Below, piece after piece: positions 1 to 5,941 of a DNA stretch of 15,286 bases. The notes beneath the pieces are model-generated. The model had not been told where the DNA came from, made no database searches, and was given only the letters and a program-made list of their open reading frames with translations. Where the stretch lies: assembly GCA_900547015.1 (NCBI GenBank), contig URFD01000028.1:1-15286 (forward strand), written 5' to 3'. The DNA comes from an uncultured Oscillospiraceae bacterium (GTDB lineage: Bacteria; Bacillota; Clostridia; Oscillospirales; Ruminococcaceae). The stretch's first letter is position 1; each line of letters begins with the position of its first letter. Position numbers and translations under genes: made by a program.

Positions 1-28
1 GAAATTGGAAATCCAATGGAGGTGCAAT

Positions 29-643
29 ATGTTGAATGTTCTGATTTCGGGCATATTTTTGTTCTCTTTGGTCACTTCTGTTCTAAACGGTACAACCGAA
101 CCCCTCTGCAACGAGCTGCTTGCCGCTCCGCAAAAAGCGTTTGAGCTGGCGCTGAGCGTCGGTTTCGGCCTCTGCCTGTGGAGCGGTGTGATGGAGGTTG
201 CCCGTCAGGCCGGTCTGCTCCGAGCAGTATCTGCTCTGTTTCGGCCCGTCCTCTCCCTGCTGTTTCCCCAGCTCAAGCCCGACTCGCCTGCCGCTCAGGC
301 AATCTGCACCAATCTGGCAGCCAACCTGCTGGGTCTGGGCGCTGCGGCAGCTCCTGCCGGGATTCAGGCGGTGCAGGAAATGCAGGCACTCTGTCCCGAC
401 CCTGCTGTTGCCTCTCCCAGTTCGATTCTGCTGATTCTGCTCAACACCGCTTCCCTCCAGCTGATTCCCACCACTGCCGCTGTGCTGCGTCTACAGGCAG
501 GCTCTGCCGCCCCGATGGAAATCCTTCCGGCAGTCTGGGTTACCTCTCTGCTGTCGGTCATGGTCGGCATCCTCGCCGCCAAGCTGATGGAGCGGCTGAC
601 CTGCTCCGTGTCCTGTCCAAGAACAAAGGAGGAAGCGCTGTGA
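29..643 (+). CDS. spmA: Spore maturation protein A (SpmA)
   Basis: Integral membrane protein of the nucleoside-recognition/gate family. With SpmB it is needed in Bacillus and Clostridium for dehydration of the spore core and for heat resistance; its exact transport role is not settled. The 204-residue product is almost all hydrophobic, with about five membrane segments: residues 2-20, a second near 45-65, and others around 100-122, 131-155 and 165-185. The family pattern N-L-x-A-N-L-x-G-L-G is followed by A-P-A-G, and the typical N-T-A-S-L-Q-L-I-P-T-T segment is present. I chose the ATG at 29 because GGAGGTG lies at 18-24, correctly spaced. The in-frame TTG at 5 would add eight polar residues and has no room for a ribosome site in the window. 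The stop overlaps the GTG start of spmB, so the two are translationally coupled. Any upstream gene or promoter is outside the window. Confidence 0.93.
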   Translation: MLNVLISGIFLFSLVTSVLNGTTEPLCNELLAAPQKAFELALSVGFGLCLWSGVMEVARQAGLLRAVSALFRPVLSLLFPQLKPDSPAAQAICTNLAANLLGLGAAAAPAGIQAVQEMQALCPDPAVASPSSILLILLNTASLQLIPTTAAVLRLQAGSAAPMEILPAVWVTSLLSVMVGILAAKLMERLTCSVSCPRTKEEAL

Positions 644-1170
644 ACACCCTCAAGCTCCTGTCCAACCTGAGCATCCCTCTGATTCTCTGCATCGTACCAA
701 TCTGCGCTCTGGCAAAGGGCGTCGACCTGCTTTCTGCCTTTTCTCAGGGTGTCCTCTCAGGGCTAAACATCCTGCTGGAGATGTTCCCCGCGCTCCTGCT
801 GCTCACACTGGCGATTGCCGCCTTCCAGTCCTCCGGCGCGATGGAGCTGCTGTCCCGTTCGCTGGCTGTTCCTGCCCAGCTGGCTGGGATTCCGCAGGAG
901 CTGATTCCGCTGACCCTGCTCCGTCCGCTGTCCGGCAGCGGAGCGCTGGCTGTCTTTACTAACCTGCTGAGCCAATACGGCCCGGACAGCCTCATCGGGC
1001 GCACTGCCAGCGTGCTGATGGGCTCGACCGAAACGACCTTTTACACGATTGCGCTGTACTGCTCCGCCTCCGGCATCCGCAAAAGCCGCTGGGCTGCTCC
1101 TGCCTCGCTGTGCGCCGACCTCACCGGCTTCCTCATCAGCGCCTTGGCGGTGCGTCGGATTTTTTCCTAA
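640..1170 (+). CDS. spmB: Spore maturation protein B (SpmB)
   Basis: Partner of SpmA in spore core dehydration; a 176-residue membrane protein, close to the usual family length of about 178. It starts with GTG at 640, inside the spmA stop (GTGA). AAAGGAGG at 625-632 gives a near-ideal 7-base spacing, so this is preferred over the long upstream extension of the open frame, which is out-of-frame shadow of spmA. Family features are the R-P-L-S-G-S-G segment around residue 92, G-P-D-S-L-I-G-R near 115, and M-G-S-T-E-T-T-F-Y-T near 127, followed by a C-terminal membrane segment. Its TAA (1168-1170) overlaps the TAG of the convergent tmcAL gene. No hairpin-plus-T-run terminator was seen after it. 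Confidence 0.93.
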   Translation: MNTLKLLSNLSIPLILCIVPICALAKGVDLLSAFSQGVLSGLNILLEMFPALLLLTLAIAAFQSSGAMELLSRSLAVPAQLAGIPQELIPLTLLRPLSGSGALAVFTNLLSQYGPDSLIGRTASVLMGSTETTFYTIALYCSASGIRKSRWAAPASLCADLTGFLISALAVRRIFS

Positions 1171-2372
1171 TCGTCCGATTTCAAAAGGACTGCGCTCTGC
1201 CGCCAATCCTCCCCACAAGGGCGGATTCGGTCGGCAAACAGGCTGTACTGGTCTGCACAGCGGCTTTCCAGCTGGGCAGACTGCCCTGCCGTCTCTCCGG
1301 ATTCGGCAAGCCGTTTGAGGCTGGCAGAGACCGGCAGTGTGGCGGTCTGTTTCATGCAGGACAGGATTTCCCTACCCCGCTCGTTCATCCCCAAAATCCG
1401 CAGATAGGGCGGCAGTGTCTGCTGCATCGTCCCGGGCAGAGACAAGAAGGCACTCATCACCAGCCGCCGCACCCGTGCCATCGGGTAGCGCTTGGTCTTG
1501 ACCAGCTCATACAGTTCCTCGACGGTGCAGGCCTGTCGGCTTGCCTGAAGCAGACGGTTTTCCAGCCCCTCCGAAAGGTCTGGCAGTACGGACAGCTGCT
1601 CTGCCGAAAGCCCTCTCAAGGTGGACAAGACCGCTCTCTCGCCGGTTTTTATCTGTGCCAGCTCACCGCGCTCTGCCGCCCGGCGATACTGCTCCCAGCA
1701 ATTCTGCGGGAGATATTCTTGCACCCGGCTCCAATTTCCCTCCAACATCTGCCCGCGCAGAAAGCTCGCCGAGGCAAAGCCCAACTCCGGCTCTCCATCG
1801 TGGGCATTTCCGATTCGGCTGATTGCCATCGGCTGGATTCTGCCGTCCGACAAGGCTGCCAGCTGTGCCAGATATTCCACCGCCAGAATGTTGTTGGGAC
1901 GGCTCAGCACCGCTCCCACACGCTCTCCAAACACCTGCTCCACCGCCTGCTGTCTGGCTCTTGCAAAGGTGATGCCCTCTGCCATCCGCTCCCGCAGCGC
2001 CTGCTGCACCTGCGGATGCTCCAAAGCATCGGCAGCCTGACCCAGTAAGTCCTGCTCGGCGTCCTCCGCTCCAAAGGCCAGAGCTTGCACACAGCCCATC
2101 GCACATACCAAACTGACCGCACCAAAGGCAAACCGCTGCGCTCCTGCACAGGCATAGCTGACCGGCAGTTCCAGAATCAGGTCTGCCCCGTTTTCCAATG
2201 CGGCACGCGCCCGCACCCGCTTGGGAAGGATAGCAGGTGTTCCCCGCTGGGTATAGTCCGGGCTCATCACCACCGCGATGTGGGTCGCTCCCCGCTGCCG
2301 TATCTGCTCGAGCTGCCACCGGTGTCCCTTGTGAAACGGATTGTATTCCGCGATCACCGCTGCGACCTTCAT
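1167..2372 (-). CDS. tmcAL: tRNA(Met) cytidine acetate ligase (TmcAL)
   Basis: Cytoplasmic enzyme of the family formerly called YlbM/DUF795. It uses ATP and acetate, through an acetyl-adenylate, to make N4-acetylcytidine at the wobble base C34 of elongator tRNA-Met. The 401-residue product is near the Bacillus length of about 415. Residues 1-17 carry the nucleotidyltransferase signature E-Y-N-P-F-H-K-G-H (HxGH at 14-17). M-S-P-D-Y-T-Q-R-G-x-P-A follows at 36-47, R-P-N-N-I-L-A-V-E-Y-L at 158-168, I-S-R-I-G-N-A-H at 184-191, and the S-A-S-F-L-R version of the second nucleotide motif at 201-206. I chose ATG at 2372 because GGGAGGG lies at 2379-2385 with a 6-base gap. The longer frame from 2402 adds ten residues that overlap a dyad. 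It is divergent from ackA and ends in a 4-base overlap with spmB. Confidence 0.92.
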   Translation of the reverse strand: MKVAAVIAEYNPFHKGHRWQLEQIRQRGATHIAVVMSPDYTQRGTPAILPKRVRARAALENGADLILELPVSYACAGAQRFAFGAVSLVCAMGCVQALAFGAEDAEQDLLGQAADALEHPQVQQALRERMAEGITFARARQQAVEQVFGERVGAVLSRPNNILAVEYLAQLAALSDGRIQPMAISRIGNAHDGEPELGFASASFLRGQMLEGNWSRVQEYLPQNCWEQYRRAAERGELAQIKTGERAVLSTLRGLSAEQLSVLPDLSEGLENRLLQASRQACTVEELYELVKTKRYPMARVRRLVMSAFLSLPGTMQQTLPPYLRILGMNERGREILSCMKQTATLPVSASLKRLAESGETAGQSAQLESRCADQYSLFADRIRPCGEDWRQSAVLLKSDD

Positions 2373-2385
2373 TCCATTCCCTCCC

Positions 2386-2401
2386 TGACATTTTTTTGTC
2401 A
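2386..2401. repeat. Short dyad next to the tmcAL ribosome site
   Basis: TGACA (2386-2390), six T, TGTCA (2397-2401) form a perfect 5-bp inverted repeat directly upstream of the tmcAL ribosome-binding site (2379-2385). It could be an operator or a small leader hairpin; nothing in the sequence decides which. Confidence 0.4.
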
Positions 2402-2406
2402 TATAC

Positions 2407-2441
2407 CGGGATTTTTGCCCATTTTCCCGCCAAAAATCCCG
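2407..2441. promoter_or_regulatory. 11-bp perfect inverted repeat in the tmcAL/ackA intergenic region
   Basis: CGGGATTTTTG at 2407-2417 pairs perfectly with CAAAAATCCCG at 2431-2441 across a 13-base loop. It lies 35 bp upstream of the tmcAL start and about 60 bp upstream of the ackA -35 box. No T-run follows on either strand, so it is not a standard terminator. It could be a leader hairpin of tmcAL or a protein-binding dyad between the divergent genes. I could not place a convincing tmcAL promoter in this region. Confidence 0.55.
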
Positions 2442-2500
2442 CTGCTCTCACACTTTTCCTAAAATATTGCGTTCTCACACGAAAAAACGCTGTTTCTCTC

Positions 2501-2529
2501 TTGAAAAGTCCTGCCAGATATAATAATAT
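2501..2529 (+). promoter_or_regulatory. Probable sigma-A promoter of ackA
   Basis: TTGAAA at 2501-2506 is followed after exactly 17 bp by TAATAT at 2524-2529. A perfect TATAAT at 2519-2524 overlaps it but would leave only a 12-bp spacer. Either way the AT-rich stretch 2518-2533 is the likely -10 region, giving a leader of roughly 70-80 bases before ackA. The exact start site is uncertain. Confidence 0.6.
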
Positions 2530-2540
2530 ATTAGGTGTAT

Positions 2541-2583
2541 CAAGGTGTCAACCTTGCCCTCCGCCCCTCCTCGGGTCGGGCGG
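2541..2583 (+). promoter_or_regulatory. ackA leader with two inverted repeats
   Basis: CAAGGT (2541-2546), GTCA, ACCTTG (2551-2556) is a perfect 6-bp dyad just downstream of the predicted start site. CCGCCC (2561-2566) can pair with GGGCGG (2578-2583) over an 11-base loop. No T-run follows, so termination is not suggested. The first dyad sits where a repressor could block early elongation; the second could be a stable 5' hairpin ahead of the ribosome site at 2597-2602. The function is inferred only from position. Confidence 0.4.
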
Positions 2584-2610
2584 CATTAAATTTTATGGGA
2601 GGAATTTGAA

Positions 2611-3804
2611 ATGAAAATTCTCGTTTTAAACTGTGGTAGCTCTTCTCTGAAGTATCAGCTGATCGACATGGAGAACGAACACGTTCTCACCAAAGGTCTG
2701 TGTGAAAGAATCGGTATCGACGGTTCTATTCTGACCCACAAGGTTCCGGGCAAAGACAACTACGTTGTTGAGACCCCAATGCCAGACCACTCTGTTGCTG
2801 TTCAGCTCGTACTCGATGCTCTGACCGACAAAGACCACGGCGTCATCACTTCTGTTGATGAGATCAACGCAATCGGTCACCGCGTGCTCCACGGCGGAAC
2901 AAAATTCACCAAATCCATCGTTGTAAACGCTGATGTAAAAGCTGCAATCCGCGAGTGCTTCGACCTTGGCCCTCTGCACAACCCTGCTAACCTGATGGGT
3001 ATCGAGGCTTGCGAAAAAGTTTGCCCAGGCAAACCAAACGTTGCAGTATTCGACACCACCTTCGGTATGGGCATGGATGAAAAATCCTACCTGTACGCTA
3101 TCCCACACGAATACTTCGAGAAATACGGCGTTCGCCGCTACGGCTTCCACGGAACCAGCCACGGCTTCGTTTCCAAAGAAGCAATCAAGTTTGGCAACCT
3201 GCCTGCTGATGCAAAAGTAATCGTTTGCCACATCGGCAACGGTGCTTCCATCTCTGCTTCCGTTGGCGGCAAATGTGTTGACACCTCCATGGGTCTGACC
3301 CCTCTGGAAGGTCTGATCATGGGTACCCGTTCCGGCGACCTTGACCCGGCTGTTATCCAGTACATCTGCAACAAAGAGAACAAGAGCGTTGACGAAGTTC
3401 TCAATATGCTCAACAAGAAATCCGGTCTGCTGGGCATGAGCGGCGGCCTGTCCTCTGACTGCCGTGACATCACTGCTGCTGCAGAAGAAGGTCACCATCT
3501 GGCAAAAGTTACTCTGGATGCTTACACCTACCGCATCGCAAAATATGTTGGCGCATACGCTGCTGCTATGAACGGCGTTGACGCAATCGCATTCACCGCT
3601 GGTGTTGGCGAAAACGACATCGAGATCCGCGAAGAGCTCTGTGAGAAATACTGGGGCTACCTCGGCGTGAAGATCGACAAAGAAGCAAACCACACCAGAG
3701 GCGAGAACAAAGTTGTTTCCACTGCTGATTCCAAAGTTAAAGTTATGGTTATCCCAACCAATGAAGAGCTTGCAATCGCAAGAGACACTCTGGCTCTCAT
3801 CTAA
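2611..3804 (+). CDS. ackA: Acetate kinase
   Basis: Cytoplasmic enzyme interconverting acetyl-phosphate + ADP and acetate + ATP, the substrate-level phosphorylation step of acetate fermentation. The 397-residue product has the usual length; butyrate kinases are shorter, about 355. The N-terminal signature L-V-L-N-C-G-S-S-S-L-K gives N7. R91 (G-H-R-V-L-H-G-G), D148 (V-F-D-T-T), H180 (G-F-H-G-T-S-H), R240 (M-G-T-R-S-G-D) and E385 (P-T-N-E-E) fall at or within one residue of the catalytic positions of the Methanosarcina enzyme. ATG at 2611 has GGGAGG at 2597-2602. The gene has its own promoter and terminator. No phosphotransacetylase gene is adjacent, although pta-ackA operons are common. Its codon choice is strikingly uniform (AAA, GAA, GTT, AAC, GGC-type), consistent with high expression, and this leaves a long open frame on the opposite strand. 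Confidence 0.97.
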   Translation: MKILVLNCGSSSLKYQLIDMENEHVLTKGLCERIGIDGSILTHKVPGKDNYVVETPMPDHSVAVQLVLDALTDKDHGVITSVDEINAIGHRVLHGGTKFTKSIVVNADVKAAIRECFDLGPLHNPANLMGIEACEKVCPGKPNVAVFDTTFGMGMDEKSYLYAIPHEYFEKYGVRRYGFHGTSHGFVSKEAIKFGNLPADAKVIVCHIGNGASISASVGGKCVDTSMGLTPLEGLIMGTRSGDLDPAVIQYICNKENKSVDEVLNMLNKKSGLLGMSGGLSSDCRDITAAAEEGHHLAKVTLDAYTYRIAKYVGAYAAAMNGVDAIAFTAGVGENDIEIREELCEKYWGYLGVKIDKEANHTRGENKVVSTADSKVKVMVIPTNEELAIARDTLALI

Positions 3805-3819
3805 GCTGCTTTTTCCCCG

Positions 3820-3853
3820 GCACCCTTGTCCGATTGGACAAGGGTGCTTTTTT
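3820..3853 (+). terminator. Rho-independent terminator of ackA
   Basis: GCACCCTTGTCC (3820-3831) pairs perfectly with its complement at 3836-3847 across a GATT loop and is followed by six T (3848-3853). It starts 15 bases after the ackA stop. Confidence 0.93.
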
Positions 3854-3906
3854 GACCCTCCTCCCCGGAATCGGTAAAAAGCAAAAAAATTCCCCCTGCA
3901 CTCCTC

Positions 3907-3935
3907 TTGCATCTTGTGGAGTATGCCTGTAAAAT
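3907..3935 (+). promoter_or_regulatory. Probable sigma-A promoter of the glutaminase gene
   Basis: TTGCAT (3907-3912) and TAAAAT (3930-3935) are separated by 17 bp. The predicted start near 3942 gives a leader of about 48 bases to the ATG at 3990. Confidence 0.7.
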
Positions 3936-3989
3936 AGAAGATACCAGATTTGTTTTTTGTCCGATAACCAATCGAAAGGAAGAATGAGA

Positions 3990-4910
3990 ATGCTGACACA
4001 GGAATGTCTGCAAGACGCTCTGCACTACGGCGAGTGCTTTGTCAAGCTCGGCAAGCCCGCCGAGTACATCCCGGAGCTGGCTCGGGTCAACAAGTATCAC
4101 CTGGGGGTCTGCGTAGTCGGGCTGGATGGCTCGATTATGGAATGTGGGGATACCCGCACCCCGTTCACCATCCAAAGTATCTCCAAGCTGGCCTCCCTGA
4201 TTCTGGCAATCGGCGACCGCGGAGCGGACTATCTGTTCCACGACAAGGTCGGCGTGGAGCCTACCGGCGACCCGTTCAACTCCATTGTCAAGCTGGAGAC
4301 CAAGTCCCGCCCCTTTAACCCCTTTATCAATGCCGGCGCCATCACCGTTGCCAGCTGCATCGACGGAAAAAATGCAGACGAAAAGTTCGACCGCTTTTTG
4401 ACCTTTGTTCGCAAGCTCTGCAGCAATCAGGAAATCTCGCTCAATGAATCGGTCTACCTCTCCGAAAAGGCCACCGGCGACCGCAACCGCGCGCTGGCAT
4501 ACTACCTGAAGGCCAACGGCATCCTCGAAGGAAATGTTGAGGAATGTCTGGACTTCTACTTCCGGATGTGCTCGGTCAATGTCACCGCGGTGGACATCGC
4601 CCAAATCAGTGCGGTGCTGGCAAACCACGGCACCTGCCCCGGCACGCAGGAGGTTTTGATTCAGCCGCGCAGTGCCAAGGCCATCCGTGCCCTGATGCTG
4701 ACCTGCGGAATGTATGACGGCTCCGGCGAATTTGCCATGTCGGTCGGCTTCCCTGCCAAAAGCGGCGTGGGCGGCGGTATTGCCGCTGCTCTGGTGGACC
4801 GGATGGGAATCGGTGTCTACGGCCCTGCTCTGGACGAAAAGGGCAACAGCATCGGCGGCATCAAGATTCTGGAATATCTGTCCGACAAGCTCGATTTTAA
4901 TTTATTCTAA
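3990..4910 (+). CDS. glsA: Glutaminase
   Basis: Hydrolyses L-glutamine to L-glutamate and ammonia in the cytoplasm; serine-dependent glutaminase family with a beta-lactamase-like fold. The 306-residue product matches bacterial members (about 305-310). S63 and K66 in I-Q-S-I-S-K form the catalytic S-x-x-K. Other family blocks are A-E-Y-I-P-E-L-A near residue 26, N-P-F-I-N-A-G-A-I near 105-115, N-R-A-L-A-Y-Y-L, C-S-V-N-V-T, C-G-M-Y-D-G-S-G-E-F-A and S-G-V-G-G-G near the C terminus. I chose the ATG at 3990 because the AAGGA element at 3976-3980 is 9 bases upstream. The in-frame ATG at 3984 would be only 3 bases from it, and the open frame continues upstream without a ribosome site. It is monocistronic, with its own promoter and terminator, and adjoins peptide-uptake genes, so a role in amino-acid nitrogen release is plausible. 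Confidence 0.95.
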   Translation: MLTQECLQDALHYGECFVKLGKPAEYIPELARVNKYHLGVCVVGLDGSIMECGDTRTPFTIQSISKLASLILAIGDRGADYLFHDKVGVEPTGDPFNSIVKLETKSRPFNPFINAGAITVASCIDGKNADEKFDRFLTFVRKLCSNQEISLNESVYLSEKATGDRNRALAYYLKANGILEGNVEECLDFYFRMCSVNVTAVDIAQISAVLANHGTCPGTQEVLIQPRSAKAIRALMLTCGMYDGSGEFAMSVGFPAKSGVGGGIAAALVDRMGIGVYGPALDEKGNSIGGIKILEYLSDKLDFNLF

Positions 4911-4911
4911 C

Positions 4912-4951
4912 AAAAAAGGAGTCTGAGAAAAATTCTCAGACTCCTTTTTTT
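4912..4951 (+). terminator. Bidirectional terminator between glsA and the SdpI-like gene
   Basis: GGAGTCTGAGAA (4918-4929) pairs perfectly with 4933-4944 across an AAA loop. A run of six A (4912-4917) precedes and seven T (4945-4951) follow, so the hairpin has a T-tail on both strands. It ends glsA on the plus strand and the convergent gene (stop at 4981) on the minus strand. Confidence 0.95.
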
Positions 4952-4980
4952 ACGCACCTTCGGCGCCATTTACGAAACGC

Positions 4981-5346
4981 TTATTCTTCTTTCCATTTTC
5001 CCTTTTTGTCAAAGAGTTTTTTCATCTTCTTTTCAATCGGATAATATGGAGCCATAATGCCAATCAGGTCTACAATCAGCAGCACCTGCGCCATATACTG
5101 CGGTGGCAGGAACACCACGCCCAGCAGGGTAATCATCAGAGCGATGATGCCGATTGGAAGAATCAGCCGTCCATAGCTGATATGCGCATAGTACCAGGTA
5201 TCCGGGCTTTTCAGCGACCACTCGGTTCGATAGCCAATGAAGAAATTCCATCCGCCGATGTCCGGATTTCTGGGATACTTCGGCGGTTTCTTGCGCCACC
5301 ACAGTCCCCAGACAATCATGCCGATGGGGATTAAAAACAGCAACAT
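4981..5346 (-). CDS. SdpI-family-like small membrane protein
   Basis: A 121-residue membrane protein with three likely transmembrane segments at residues 1-17, 61-80 and 85-103, and a basic C-terminal tail. The segment from residue 34, N-F-F-I-G-Y-R-T-E-W-S-L, then a tryptophan at 51, resembles the N-x-F-x-G-x-R-T-x-x-(T/S)-L-x(n)-W motif of the SdpI/YhfL family. SdpI of Bacillus subtilis is the membrane immunity protein against the SDP toxin, but most family members have no assigned role. No SdpC- or SdpR-like neighbour is present, so immunity should not be assumed. ATG at 5346 follows AAAGGG at 5358-5363, spacing slightly long at 11. It has its own strong promoter and shares a terminator with glsA. 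Family assignment is by motif only. Confidence 0.72.
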   Translation of the reverse strand: MLLFLIPIGMIVWGLWWRKKPPKYPRNPDIGGWNFFIGYRTEWSLKSPDTWYYAHISYGRLILPIGIIALMITLLGVVFLPPQYMAQVLLIVDLIGIMAPYYPIEKKMKKLFDKKGKWKEE

Positions 5347-5381
5347 TCTTGCAACATCCCTTTCTGAAAATATCTCCGATT

Positions 5382-5410
5382 ATTATACCACACTTTTTTT
5401 CCGTTGTAAA
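5382..5410 (-). promoter_or_regulatory. Promoter of the SdpI-like gene
   Basis: Read on the minus strand, TTTACA (5410-5405) and a perfect TATAAT (5387-5382) are 17 bp apart. The transcript should start near 5375, about 30 bases before the ATG. Confidence 0.85.
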
Positions 5411-5463
5411 TTTCCCGCGCCCGAACCCTCCCAAAATTTCACCGATTCCGCAAATCGCATCCC

Positions 5464-5492
5464 TTGACGGACTCTGTGCTTTTTTGTATACT
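5464..5492 (+). promoter_or_regulatory. Promoter of the NusG-II gene
   Basis: TTGACG (5464-5469) and TATACT (5487-5492) with a 17-bp spacer. The start near 5499 lies downstream of the first possible in-frame start (TTG 5464), which supports the ATG at 5527 as the real start. It is divergent from the SdpI-like gene's promoter, with 53 bp between the two -35 boxes. Confidence 0.85.
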
Positions 5493-5526
5493 GGGGATAG
5501 TTTTTACCGATTGGAGACACCCTCGT

Positions 5527-5883
5527 ATGAAAAAATGGGATCGCATCATCCTCGCTTCGATTGCAGGCGTCGCCGTTGTGCTGGCGCTTGTTTTTTGGCT
5601 GATGGGCAGCCGCAGTCAAAAGGCCTTTGCCATCGTTTCGATTGACGGCAAAACCGTCCTCACCCTCGACCTTGCCGCAGAGCCTGACCGTCAAATCGAC
5701 CTTGCCGAATACGGCGTTCCGGTCGTGCTGGAAATTCGCAAGCACCGGATTTCCTTCCTCTCCTCCGACTGTCCGGACCACCTCTGCATGGGCTTCGGCT
5801 GGATTGACCACGAGCCGCAGAGCGCAGTCTGTATGCCCAATCGGGTGGCGGTGGTCATCAGCCCGACAGCAAATACCAACTAA
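5527..5883 (+). CDS. NusG domain II-containing membrane-anchored protein
   Basis: A 118-residue protein with an N-terminal membrane anchor (hydrophobic residues about 7-27 after M-K-K-W-D-R) and one outside-facing domain. The domain matches the NusG_II (DUF1312) family of Firmicutes: a beta-rich region with V-L-E-I at 67-70, then S-S-D-C-P-D-H-L-C-M with C82 and C87, G-W-I at 91-93, and V-C-M-P-N-R at 101-106 with C102. Members are common in Clostridia, sometimes near electron-transport or thiamine-type lipoprotein genes, but no function is established. The cysteines invite a redox or disulfide guess, which is inference. ATG at 5527 has GGAG at 5513-5516. It is monocistronic and followed directly by a bidirectional terminator overlapping its TAA. 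Confidence 0.88.
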   Translation: MKKWDRIILASIAGVAVVLALVFWLMGSRSQKAFAIVSIDGKTVLTLDLAAEPDRQIDLAEYGVPVVLEIRKHRISFLSSDCPDHLCMGFGWIDHEPQSAVCMPNRVAVVISPTANTN

Positions 5884-5913
5884 AAAAGCCCGAACCGCTG
5901 GTTCGGGCTTTTT
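5882..5913 (+). terminator. Bidirectional terminator between the NusG-II gene and the M28 peptidase
   Basis: GCCCGAACC (5888-5896) pairs with GGTTCGGGC (5900-5908) across a GCT loop. It has six A before (5882-5887, overlapping the TAA) and five T after, giving a T-tail on both strands. It lies 33 bases after the peptidase stop on the minus strand. Confidence 0.93.
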
Positions 5914-5941
5914 GCTGTTCTCTTTGCGGCAGACGGGTTGC

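Noticed and set aside
178..639. N-terminal extension of the spmB frame
   Set aside because: Low-complexity S/P/R/C-rich translation overlapping spmA; the GTG at 640 has an ideal ribosome site and gives the normal SpmB length.
2407..2441. Inverted repeat as an intrinsic terminator or attenuator
   Set aside because: No T-run follows the stem on either strand, so it was kept only as a dyad of unknown role.
2626..3999. 457-codon open frame antisense to ackA
   Set aside because: It mirrors a highly codon-biased gene, has a composition rich in V, A, F and N without any recognisable domain, and lacks a ribosome site. The ackA reading is certain.
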